This document shows positions 26,447 through 36,808 of a DNA stretch of 64,000 nt, piece after piece. The first letter of the stretch is position 1. The number at the start of each line of letters is the position of its first letter. Where the stretch lies: positions 27,032,001-27,096,000 of the forward strand of contig NC_135251.1 of assembly GCF_964204865.1 (NCBI RefSeq). The letters are read 5' to 3'. This DNA is from Styela clava (taxonomy: Eukaryota > Chordata > Ascidiacea > Stolidobranchia > Styelidae). The position numbers were made by a program, and so were the translations under genes. Under the pieces are notes generated by a model that saw nothing but the letters and a program-made list of their open reading frames with translations, was not told where the DNA came from and ran no database searches.

Positions 26447-26515
26447 GAGAGAGAATTTTTTATTGTTTCGTCAAACCAGAAAACACATACAATATATATA
26501 TGATAGCAAAATGAG
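26447..26515 (-). repeat. Short repeat shared with 42592-42668
   Basis: GAGAGAGAATTTTTTATTG and, after a short variable stretch, CAGAAAACACATACAATATA match the 42.6-kb copy almost exactly. Here there is no poly(T) tract on the left side. Confidence 0.6.
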
Positions 26516-27062
26516 AAAAATTAGGTTTCGGTAGATGACAGGGTGGTAACGATACGACCATTAACAGTCATCTGAGTCGGTTACCACCCAAAGCAAGCAC
26601 ATGAATAAATAAATTAATACCACAGGTTCTGTAATATTACACTCTCAGTATATACATATGGAAAAAAAACTATATACACTATGTAAAAAAAAATGATATC
26701 TAATTAGAGATGAGAAAAATTTCTAATCGGGATTAGGAAGTTATTTAAATAAATTTTAAATAGAGAGAAGCAAAAAATAAGAATTCCATACCAAATTTAT
26801 TATATTAATTTACACTTTCAATCTCTTCTGAATCTTCTTTTGTGCTTACACATGATAAAATATGAGGGATAAGCAGAGGCGTAGCGTAGGGGGGGGAGGG
26901 GGGGGGGGGGCAGTGGGGTACATATGCCCCCGGGCGCCAAAATGGGGCTTGCAAAAATTTCACAACAAGGGTAAAAAAACGGTCACAAGCAAGATTGCAC
27001 CGGCGTCAGACGTCTAGTCTTACTTAGTACATGGCCAACCGCACACTTGGCCAGACCACTCA

Positions 27063-27431
27063 CCGTGTTTCCCCGAAAATAAGACCTAGCCTGAATTTTA
27101 AGAATTCTCTTAATATACGCCCTCCCCTGAAAATAAGACCTAGTCAATAGCGCGAATTTTTTTAGCTATTCGATAGCGTGAAATCTCTCTCCTATACGTT
27201 TTAAATGAATAATAATATATGTTTTGCAGATATTTTGAATAAAAACGTGTTATCTATAAGTAAATAGATATCGGTTTTCTGATTATGTATATTTGAAATC
27301 TTGTAATTCTTTAATTTGTGATTTTGTTTTCGATAAATGAAAATATAAGACATCCCCCGAAAATAAGCCCTAGTGTTATTTTTCGGAAGAAATTTGAAGT
27401 AAGACCCGGTCTTATTTTCGGGGAAACACGG
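27063..27431. mobile_element. TA-type MITE nested in the hAT element
   Basis: Near-perfect 24-bp inverted ends (CCGTGTTTCCCCGAAAATAA left, its complement right, ending CACGG) bound 369 bp. The right end is followed by TA; the left is preceded by CA, so one copy of a TA duplication may have mutated. Internal imperfect repeats of the AAAATAAGACC motif occur near 27130 and 27355. No coding frame. Confidence 0.8.
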
Positions 27432-28055
27432 TACATATTAGAATGCAAACCAAGTACACATTCAACTCAAACAGCTCCTTGAAATGCGACACCGGTGACC
27501 GGCCATCACTGACATTGTAGGATCGGCTAATAATTATTATAATAGTCGGTTCCAGATGATTCCAGAGTAATCAAAGTACTTGGACGTAACAGACACATGC
27601 GTGACATCACAATGAAGACTTTCGTAACTGACACGTATGTGACATCACAATGAACAGTGTGGCAAGCAAACTACACGTAAAATAAAGAACGGACAGCTAG
27701 AAGTTAGAAAATATGAGTCGGAGGGTTGCCAGTGCGCGAGAATGATATTTTACTGCGCGAATGGTCTGGTGGCAGTGCGCAATGGCGCAGTTGTTCACAT
27801 TAGAGGGAACCTGGGCGTTATATTTATAACAATAACTTGCAACGGCGTCGCAACAACTCAATTTGATGCATCGGTTTCACCTCAACATTAGGCTACCACG
27901 TACCGGTACGATACTCAGTGGCCTAATTCAGAGCTTACCCGTAGTTTCATTACCACGGACCTGCAGAACTTAAATTTTGTTTCAGCAATTCAGTTTAGTG
28001 CACTCAGTCATATAGATCTAATAAGATATATTTTATATTTGAATTTTTTGAAGCT

Positions 28056-30710
28056 ATGTCAGGAAGAAAAAGAAGTGGAGCTCAAAACCGCAAAAGAAAA
28101 AGGGAAGCCGAAATAGCATTCAAAAAATCGAGTGTATTACTTGCTGCTTTTTTAAAGAAAGGCAAGAAAGAAGATGAAGCTGCAAACATCAGTTCTTTAG
28201 AATCAGAAGATGGCGGCTATCAACCATCTGTTTTAGAGCATGATGTCGGCGCTAATGTTGAAAACATTGCGGTCTCGGAGGAAAACATTATTCAAACAGA
28301 TATTTCTGTATGTGCAGAAAGAAACTCCGATAACACTGAAGACCGTGAGACCCAACATAGTGACGAACCTGTTGAAAGTAACGAGGAAGATAACATTTCT
28401 GGCAGAGAAGCTGCAAATAATAAAACTCATTACGATGTCCAATCGGATGCGGTTCCTGATGTACTAAAGTTTCACGATGTTGGTTACCTAGATTTTGACG
28501 AAGTGACAAAATTACCAAAAGTACCACAATCTCTTCGCGATGAACTGATTACTCTCGGGCCCATACTTTTTCAGCACACAGACAATCTACCATCATTACA
28601 TGGAGAACGTTCGATTACGTCGGCATGGTTTAAACGTCGATTAGCGAATGGAGAAGAAGTAAATCGTTCATGGTTGTTGTATTCACCAATCAATAAAGCC
28701 GCTTACTGTTTCTGTTGTCTACTATTTACATCATCGCCTTCAAACTCGCGAGCTTCGTTTGAGTTAAAAAACGGTTTCAACAAGTGGAGAAAGCCAGAAA
28801 AACTAAAATGTCACGAAAACAATCTCAGCCATCGCAGGGCTTTTACTACATGGAAGGAAGCCGAAAGACGGTTAATTGACGGTACAGAAATTGCCGCAAT
28901 TGCTCAAGCGCAGATTCATTCGGAAAAACAACGTTGGCGAGATATATTGCAAAGAATACTCACCTGTATTAACTTTTTGGTTTCACAAAATTTGGCACTA
29001 CGTGGTCACGAGGAAAACTTGAATCCCAGAACTGATAAAAATGTTGGAAACTTTCTCGCGCTGATCAAACTCATTGCTCAATTTGATCCGGTACTGGCAA
29101 AACACGTCCAACATGCTGAACAGAATCCGGGATCAGTTTCCTATTTGTCACCCGAAATTCAGAATGAATTTATCCACATACTTGCATCAACTGTAAAGAG
29201 CCAATTGCTGCAGGATATAAGGAAAAGCAAATACTACGGCATCTTACTTGACTCAACTCCTGATTTAGGACATCGGGAACAGCTGTCTCAGATTATAAGA
29301 TTTGTGGATGTTAATTTTCAAACTAAACAAGTAACTATCAAAGAATCTTTTTTGGGGTATATCGAGATACATTCAAAAGATGCAGCAAGCCTAGAAAAAG
29401 TCATCGTCGAGAGACTAAAGTCTGACGCCATATCTTTAGCCGACTGTCGAGCACAATGTTATGACAATGCTGCTGTTATGGCAGGGCATATTTCTGGCCT
29501 TCAACAACGAATATGTGAAAGAAATAACAAAGCGCTGTTTGTCAACTGTGACAACCACAGCTTAAATTTAGCAGGAGTACACTCATCTAAGCAAGATCCA
29601 GTTGTCGTAACATTTTTTGGGACACTTGAAAATATATATTTGTTTTTCTCTCATTCAACGGTTTGTTGGGAAGAGTTAAAACGAGTTCTTCCTATTACAG
29701 TAAAACGAGAGTCTGCAACACGCTGGAGTGCACGATTAGAAGCTGTTAGAGCTATTTTTGAAGGGCTGAATGAACTGGTACAACTCCTAGAAAAATTATC
29801 AGAAGACTCAACTATGACACCTGAAACTAGAAGTGGTGCAGAGCAGTTACAAGCCTGCATATTGAAGTTTAACATCATAGTTTTATTACAATTCTGGAAT
29901 ACCGTGCTTGGAAAAATTGATCGTGTACAGAAGCGCTTACAGGATCCTACGATGAACTTCAAGGAAGCTGCAACTGATATTGAATCTTTGGAACAAGAAT
30001 TTGTTAAGCTGCGTGATGATTTGAGCCAAGCTGCTGTAGAAAATGCCAAAACAAAATGCACAGTCTGGGGGGTTCAGGTGAATAGACGAATTAGGCAACG
30101 TAAGAGAATGCCTGGAGAACTGGAGAGAGATGCAGGACTTTCACCAGAAGAAGAAATTGTGCGCGTTATGAAGAATGTATTTGATCGGCTTCAACAGGAG
30201 ATGTCAACACGTTTTTCACGACTAAAAGACTTAAACACAAAATTTGGATTTCTGCTCGATGTTAAGACTCTTCTATCCGACACAGACGAGGATGCAATTC
30301 GGCGAGATTGCACAGATTTTGCAAATTTCTACGACACGGACATCAATGGCCACGAACTTTTCACCGAAATTGGAGATTGCAAAATGCTGCTCAGTAACAG
30401 AACTGAAAGTCGACCAGAAACTCCTTTGGCTCTTCTTGGTTTCATTGTGTCTTTTGGAGACGACGTTTTCCCCAATCTGCGAATTTCTTTACAAATTTTG
30501 TTAACAATACCAGTTTCAATTGCAAGCTGTGAACGGTCTTTCAGCAAATTGAAACTTATTTTGTCGTATTCGCGTGCAACAATGGGACAGGATCGTCTCA
30601 GTGATCTTGCTCTTCTAAGTGTCGAAAGAGAAACATTGGAAAAAACAGATTTTGATGACGTGATTAACCAGTTTGCGACAGTGAAATCAAGAAAAATAAA
30701 TTTATTGTAG
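28056..30710 (+). CDS. hAT-family transposase (ZMYM1-like, TTF zinc finger, DUF4371)
   Basis: A single uninterrupted frame of 884 codons, probably the transposase of the enclosing hAT element. The start MSGRKRSGAQNRKRK, basic and nuclear-targeting in character, is typical of these proteins. The domains in order are: an acidic linker (about residues 40-130); a TTF-type zinc finger around 185-260 with SAWFKRRL, YCFCCLLF and CHENNLSH; DUF4371/RNase H-like core about 280-490 with YYGILLDSTPD (candidate catalytic Asp near 399) and CYDNAAVMAG (second Asp near 470); and a C-terminal hAT dimerisation region about 795-865 with SIASCERSFSKLKLI and DRLSDLALLSVE. No stop or frameshift is present. Domesticated host genes of this type exist, but the termini and target duplication around it show this is a transposon copy. 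The stop codon is followed one base later by the target duplication of a nested element, so its 3' UTR is disrupted. Confidence 0.93.
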   Translation: MSGRKRSGAQNRKRKREAEIAFKKSSVLLAAFLKKGKKEDEAANISSLESEDGGYQPSVLEHDVGANVENIAVSEENIIQTDISVCAERNSDNTEDRETQHSDEPVESNEEDNISGREAANNKTHYDVQSDAVPDVLKFHDVGYLDFDEVTKLPKVPQSLRDELITLGPILFQHTDNLPSLHGERSITSAWFKRRLANGEEVNRSWLLYSPINKAAYCFCCLLFTSSPSNSRASFELKNGFNKWRKPEKLKCHENNLSHRRAFTTWKEAERRLIDGTEIAAIAQAQIHSEKQRWRDILQRILTCINFLVSQNLALRGHEENLNPRTDKNVGNFLALIKLIAQFDPVLAKHVQHAEQNPGSVSYLSPEIQNEFIHILASTVKSQLLQDIRKSKYYGILLDSTPDLGHREQLSQIIRFVDVNFQTKQVTIKESFLGYIEIHSKDAASLEKVIVERLKSDAISLADCRAQCYDNAAVMAGHISGLQQRICERNNKALFVNCDNHSLNLAGVHSSKQDPVVVTFFGTLENIYLFFSHSTVCWEELKRVLPITVKRESATRWSARLEAVRAIFEGLNELVQLLEKLSEDSTMTPETRSGAEQLQACILKFNIIVLLQFWNTVLGKIDRVQKRLQDPTMNFKEAATDIESLEQEFVKLRDDLSQAAVENAKTKCTVWGVQVNRRIRQRKRMPGELERDAGLSPEEEIVRVMKNVFDRLQQEMSTRFSRLKDLNTKFGFLLDVKTLLSDTDEDAIRRDCTDFANFYDTDINGHELFTEIGDCKMLLSNRTESRPETPLALLGFIVSFGDDVFPNLRISLQILLTIPVSIASCERSFSKLKLILSYSRATMGQDRLSDLALLSVERETLEKTDFDDVINQFATVKSRKINLL

Positions 30711-30719
30711 AGTGTAGAC

Positions 30720-32802
30720 CAGTGATTCTCAAACTGGGTTTTGTCAACGACCTTTCCTGCGGCTCTGGTTGAGGCTTTAAAAATTAATTACTCGCTCGCT
30801 TTCGTGGATTTTCCACATATTTTCACACAGTTTTTGTCGCATTTCCGAATATTAAGTATAGATCAAATAACTCAATGATTATTTTAATTTTGTTTCAGTA
30901 ATCGAAAATAGTCACGAAAAATCTGGCGATCATCTCAACCCGTTACTTACTGCACCTTGCATCCTCCACGATTACAACCCGCTCTGACTTGGCTATGATC
31001 TTACTTATCATCGCTTGTAATTTAATCTTACCTGTATCAAAGTGACGGAAACTGAGATAGAGATATTTATTAAAATGAACTTGAGTTTCTCGTGCTATTC
31101 TATGGTGTTCGTGTTATTTTAGTATTAGATAGATAAACCTCGAAAACCTACGATAGTGTGAATCCTGAATGTTGATTTAAAATAGAGATTAAATAAATTG
31201 ACAATAAAGGCATTTCTAGGCCTTTGTGCCCAATAAAAGGTCAGGCGCTAATTAAAACTAATTCCTACAAGTTTTAACGTTTTTTTTAAACAAAACAACA
31301 CCCCAATACGTACTTAGTAATGCTCAATTTTATTTACGGAATTTGCAAATTCAGCACTTCACTTAATGATTATATTACTGCCCAAATGCTTCAAAATTTT
31401 ACAATTGTAATCATTTGCGATGATAATAGGCGCAACAATTATTAAACATATTTTATTATTCGATTCGTTATTCGAATATTTTGCCGTAATATGTTGTTAC
31501 GATGATTTGGTATTTTATATACGTGCTCAAGTTTTGTTGCTATTTTTACTTGCGTTTCTTTGTGTGCGGCTCTTCACAACTTTGAAATTTGGCTCTGGGA
31601 CTAAAGAATGATGATCTAATTACTCTTAATGATTTTCATTATGTTGTGACGAATGTGCATTGTGTAACTATGGATTATAATGTATTTAACCCTTTCATTT
31701 TAATAGTGTGTTCCATCTCACAAAACAGGGTAATTTTATTGTTGCAACAATGATTACTTGTACTACCTTTCTGGTATCAACCAATTTGATGACGTATCGT
31801 TCCGGCTTGCCGAGAGAGCTGCATTATATCTTGTTTTGATTCACTCCTGATTTACTTTGTTTAATGTAACTTCTAATTTTACTGCGTTAAGTGTTACTGT
31901 GTTAAGAGTTAAGTGTGCTTTAATTTTATCTGATTTATTACTGATTACTTGTGCTGCCTTTCTCGTATCGACCAATTTGATGACGTATCGTTCCGGCTTG
32001 CCGAGCGAGCTGCATTATATCTTGTTTTGATTCACTCCTGATTTACTGTGTTTAATGTAACTTCTAATTTTACTGCGTTAAGTGTTACTGTGTTAAGAGT
32101 TAAGTGTGCTTTAATTTTATCTGTATTCGGAATTTTGAATGGTGCATCATTCAATAATATACAACAACGATTGGCATCAACACTGTGTGCTTATTATCGT
32201 CTGAAGGAGTCCAGATTGGAGTCACATTCCATAACGCGTGTCAAAACAATAACGCGGGAATCGAACTTAAATATATAGGGTTTATAGTCTTTATCCCTAA
32301 GACTCATCTCAGTCATCAGTCTCCCTATAATGCCACGCCTTAATTATTACTGCCCAAATGCTTCAAAATTTAACAATTGTAATCATTTGCAATGATAATT
32401 GGCGCAACAATTATTAAACTAGTCAGTGTGCATTGCTACAACGATATTCACGATTGAGCATTTCGCACCTTAACCCAAAGACAACGACATTTCAAATTTT
32501 TCGCTTTTTTTCTGGTAGCGAGCGCCGTGGGGAAATCTCGCACAATTCACGATTGAGACGTACGAGTTCTGTGTACAAGCGGCGCAGATCACGTGATACC
32601 GGATATTCGAATAGTTAAATGCCATTCAATATTTTATTATTCGATTCGTTATTCGAATATTTTGCCGTAATATGTTGTTACGATGATTTGGTATTTTATA
32701 TCATGCTCAAGTTTTTTTTCTATTTATACTTTCGTTTTTTGTGTGCGGCTATTCACAACTTTGAAGTTTGGCTCTGCGACTAAAGAAGTTTGAGAACTAC
32801 TG
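30720..32802. mobile_element. Second hAT element nested just after the transposase stop codon
   Basis: The left end CAGTGATTCTCAAACTGGG and the right end AGTTTGAGAACTACTG are inverted repeats. A perfect 8-bp duplication GTGTAGAC flanks it (30712-30719 and 32803-32810). The 2083-bp interior has no transposase. It does contain a 191-bp tandem duplication (31751-32123) and two copies of a further segment (31371-31606; 32339-32420 plus 32634-32790), the second split by about 210 bp of unrelated sequence. So this element itself grew by internal duplication and insertion. Confidence 0.9.
31751..32123. repeat. 191-bp direct tandem duplication, two copies
   Basis: 31751-31941 and 31942-32123 align with few differences (shared landmarks TCCGGCTTGCCGAG and TTAATTTTATCTG, each offset by 191). 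Confidence 0.85.
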
Positions 32803-33034
32803 GTGTAGACTATGTAAATCATCTTTGACAGTAACTTAGTGGGACGTTATGGACATATACTATATTTTGTATAGCTTTGCTTCTTCTTGAAATGAAATGT
32901 TTCATTAAAATTTGTATTGTTTTTACATATACAATAAAATGTAATAGAAAATATGATTAAACGTGGAGGTCGGGGCGCCAATTTTATAGTTTGCCCCGGG
33001 CGCAATATATCCGGGCTACGCCCCTGGGGATAAG

Positions 33035-33846
33035 ATCACAGGGAAATTGAAGGTTCTATGAGTGACAATAATGTGTTGTGTGAAGAAAACCATAGATTGA
33101 GATATGAATTATAGGCATAACAGTAATACAATTTTATATTTTCAATTCATTAGGGTGAAGAAAAAAAGCAGGATGCATATGGAACTTCTGCGAGATTTAC
33201 ACATTACTACGCAGAACAGGTATTACGATGGGAAACAATCAGATTGGTATTGAACCACTGAACTAAATAAAGGAAGCAGATAGTACGAATTATATTCAAA
33301 AAACAACATGTACAGTTGAAGCAACGAGTACGAAGCTGGTAAAAAAGACCACGGCTACAATACCTTCACCACAATTCTGCCAAACGAGGTCAAATGCCAC
33401 TCACCCACTAAACTCAGTAAAGCGGGCAAGGCGAAAATACACCATAAACCGCTTTAATAAGATTAAACAACGACAGAACAACGACAGAACACACGTGAAG
33501 TCAAGATGCAAAGCGTCTACATAGCATGTGAAAAATTTCCCTTTGAATTTGCGCAAAACAACTAGCATTTATGGATAAAAACTAGCATCAATATTGCCCA
33601 TCAGCTTTTAAAATACAACTAAATTATTTGCACGAATGGCCTTGACCAAAAAAATGCGTATTACTTACACCAAAAGTTTGATTTGTTTCGATGATCCAAC
33701 CCGTAAAGATATTGCACTAGTATGTGTAGAGTAGAATACAACACAACCCATGATTGCATGTTCTGTTTTTTTATTCATAGATATCCAACTCACCCAAATA
33801 GTTGGTATCTCTGAATACCTGCGCTCTAACCTATTTCGTTTCGCTC
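33035..33846. other. Flank of the hAT insertion with one exon candidate
   Basis: Apart from the possible terminal exon at 33154-33271, nothing is recognised here. Confidence 0.4.
33154..33271 (+). CDS. Possible orphan terminal exon
   Basis: A TTCAATTCATTAG acceptor is followed by an open frame (GEEKKQDAYGTSARF...) of 35 codons to TGA at 33259-33261, and AATAAA follows at 33266-33271. A second frame is also open, to 33253. If this is an exon, the 6-kb hAT element may sit in the intron just before it, but no upstream exon was found. Not recognised. Confidence 0.25.
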
Positions 33847-34940
33847 ATTACTTATCGATTTTATCGGTAAGTATGTTGATAGGTATTTGTCTGTTAGATG
33901 CACGCGATATCTCACGAAAGCGAATCTGCTCCAGATTTTGCATGTGCATTCATCATATGTCGGACCAGAAGCCTATTGATTTTGGATGAATTATGTCGTA
34001 TAACCAGCGAGTTATTGAATAATTAGTGATGGGACACAAGGTGTCACTATGGAGTAAGAGCGCTGTTTTGGGGGATCCCCTAACTTTCGATCGATTAGTC
34101 TTCGGTCTCTGACCGATATTCTCGTTTTTATGTTTTTGCAATACAACTTCAATGTGGCAAACTTCGTTTCACAGGTTCTCCTTCATAAAAGAAAATAGTA
34201 AAGACATGTAAATATTGTATACAGTAAACAAACATGAGAGTTATTACTTATCGATTTTAATCAGTAAGTATATTGATAGGTATTTGTCTGTCTGTCTGAT
34301 GCACGCGATATCTCACGAAAGCGAGATTGAATCTGCCCCAGATTTTGCATGTGCATTCATCATATGTCGGATCAGAAGCCTATTGATTTTGGATGAATTA
34401 TGTCGTATAATTAGCGAGTTATTAATTAATTAGTGATGGGACACAAGGTGTCACTATGGAGTAAGAGCGCTGTTTTGGGGGATCCCCTAACTTTCGATCG
34501 ATTAGTCTTCGGTCTCTGACCGATATTCTCGTTTTTATGTTTTTGCAATACAACTTCAATGTGGCAAACTTCGTTTCACAGGTTCTCTTTCATAAAAGAA
34601 AATAGTAAAGACATGTAAATATTGTATACAGTAAACAAACATGAGAGTTATTACTTATCGATTTTAATCAGTAAGTATATTGATAGGTATTTGTCTGTCT
34701 GTCTGATGCACGCGATATCTCACGAAAGCGAGATTGAATCTGCCCCAGATTTTGCATGTGCATTCATCATATGTCGGATCAGAAGCCTATTGATTTTGGA
34801 TGAATTATGTCGTATAATTAGCGAGTTATTAATTAATTAGTGATGGGACACAAGTTGTCACTATGGAGTAAGAGCGCTTTTTTGGGATCCCCTCACTTTC
34901 GATGATAAGTCTTCGGTCTCTGACCGATATTCTAGTTTTC
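33847..34940. repeat. Tandem array of a ~407-bp unit, about 2.7 copies
   Basis: Units begin ATTACTTATCGATTTTA at 33847, 34243 and 34650. The second and third are nearly identical; the first has small deletions (396 bp). The third unit ends near 34940 before completion. Identical 72-codon frames at 34215-34433 and 34622-34840 are a by-product of the repeat, not genes. An inverted single copy lies at about 39119-39392. Confidence 0.9.
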
Positions 34941-36808
34941 ATACTTATTTGAATTGGGTGGCAACTGCATTTGATGACCCCCAAAGGTCGTATCGTTGCC
35001 TCCCAGTCATGTACCGAAAAAATCTGCTTATTTGATAATTATTTATGTATGCATATGTTGTTTTCATGGTTTGATAAAATGAAATAAACAAACTCTTAAC
35101 TGATAGATAAACGACTTCTATCGCCTACAGAGATCACTTGCATTTCTTAATAATATTAGTAAAAATGGAGGAGTCATTTGTGATTTTCAGCTTAGAAGAG
35201 TGCAACTGCCACATTCCCTGATATTATCACCTCAATGATTGAATACTCCTTGAAACCCCGTTAGTGCATGTCATAGCAGCTCATCTGAGACCATGAGTCC
35301 ATGATAATTGTAAAACTAAGTGTTGTAAAGTCAGTGTTATCTAACTTCAACCAGTACTGAATTTGAAAAAAAAGTACACACCAATACAAAAAATAAGATC
35401 TTTATTGTGCAACAACAAACCAATTAAGTGCAATAACAACTAGAAAATAACTAAACAACAAAACTTGAAACACAAGTATGAATCCTCAGGGTGCTACCTA
35501 CAAGAGCCAAAATTATGATTGAAAATTTTAGAGGCAAGTAGAAATTTGGTGAGAAATGAGCATTGGGCGAGATCCCGCATAAATCCGCTATACTTATTTT
35601 ACTATATTATAGACACTATGTTTTCAGACCATATGCAAGATTGCTCTGGCGCAATCACATGGAGAGGAAAAGTTACAATAAATGAACGAGCAAAATTACA
35701 ATAACGTAATCAATAAGAACGAGATGCAATGAAACATGAAGGCAACATGATGACAAAGGAACATGTTCTCCCACACTGTGGGTTAGTAGCATATTGAATC
35801 TTTTTGATAATGGGATTATATATTGCAGTCGCATAGCAGACAGAATATAAGTATGGTACTCATTCAATCCAGAATTTTCAGTGAATAAAACAGATTACAT
35901 TTATCAGACAAAGGTCATCGTTACAAAGGTTAAAGTACACCATTCGATGCATTAAGAAATTTATTTTTAGACATAACCTGGAATAATTTTGGATAACTGA
36001 TTTTTAAAATCAATCTATTTTTCAGGCAATATTCAGTCCACCTAGCCCTGGGCTAATCTGTGTGTATATAAATGACAAGACACTATAGCGCGTGTGCAGA
36101 AAGCGGATAAAATTGATTAATTTGAACACCAAAAGCACAAAAAATTGTTAATTGTTTCCATACAACCATGGAGTTGGTGCTGGGTTGTCATAGATATTAG
36201 TATAAAGAGGTTATATTGGGAATTTAACCCAAATTACAGAGCGTGCTGCTCTACCTGTCTATTGTTTCAGTAAAACATATGTATAAAAATGATTATTACT
36301 ATTTACCATATCCAGAACGCAACCCTGTTCGTAAATATTTGCGGCCACTCCTAGTATGTACATTGTGAGTATTGAACGAGGTTGAAATAAACGAGTACAA
36401 TACGTATCCAGCACATCTTACTTAAATGATTGCATTGATCAATGGAGTTAAATTACTAATGAATATTGAATAATTTATAAATTTGAATAGAAATTGGCAA
36501 CGAAAAAGATTCTCCCAGATTTTGCGAAATATAGAACGACAGGATCTGTTACAACCCTAATCTTTGAATCACGGGAAACCATTCTTACAACCCGGGTGTG
36601 GTTAAATTTTGTTTAAAATGAACATCCTGCTTTAGATCACTAAATGGAAATGTCAACATACCTGAAATCACTTTTTATTTTTGTGTGGAAATCATGGCAT
36701 AAATGTGAAATAAGTAATAGATATATATTTTACATAAAGTATGCTAACACCATTTTTAAAAAGATTTTTAGATTCGGGACATACACTACGATATTGAGCC
36801 TTGTTAAT
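34941..36808. other. Intergenic, no gene supported
   Basis: AT-rich. On the minus strand an AATAAAG near 35398-35404 could mark the 3' end of a transcript or retroposon, but no coding exon is associated with it. Confidence 0.45.

Larger units (their letters stand above)
24604..26865. other. Intergenic with repeat fragments
   Basis: No gene is supported. It contains a reversed hAT-like end near 25568-25583 (CAGCAGGGGTGGCCAA on the minus strand), the uninterrupted copy of the dispersed repeat at about 25890-26185, and a short repeat at 26447-26515 shared with 42592-42668. Confidence 0.5.
26874..33026 (+). mobile_element. Complete hAT transposon, with nested insertions
   Basis: The left terminus is CAGAGGCGTAGC and the right terminus, reversed, is CAGGGGCGTAGC. 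Subterminal blocks (GCCCCCGGGCGCCAAAAT left; GCGCCCGGGGC then TTGGCGCCCC right, reversed) are also related. The flanking 8-bp duplication GGGATAAG is identical (26866-26873 and 33027-33034). The 6153-bp span contains the intact transposase at 28056-30710, a TA-type MITE at 27063-27431 and a second hAT element at 30720-32802. The intact duplication and open frame argue for a fairly young, possibly competent copy. A G-run after the left terminus (26890-26910) looks like slippage. Confidence 0.93.

Noticed and set aside
29651..30061. 136-codon minus-strand frame inside the transposase
   Set aside because: It is the antisense shadow of the hAT reading frame and has no domain or splice support.
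34215..34840. Two identical 72-codon frames
   Set aside because: They arise from two units of the 407-bp tandem array; no start context or family.
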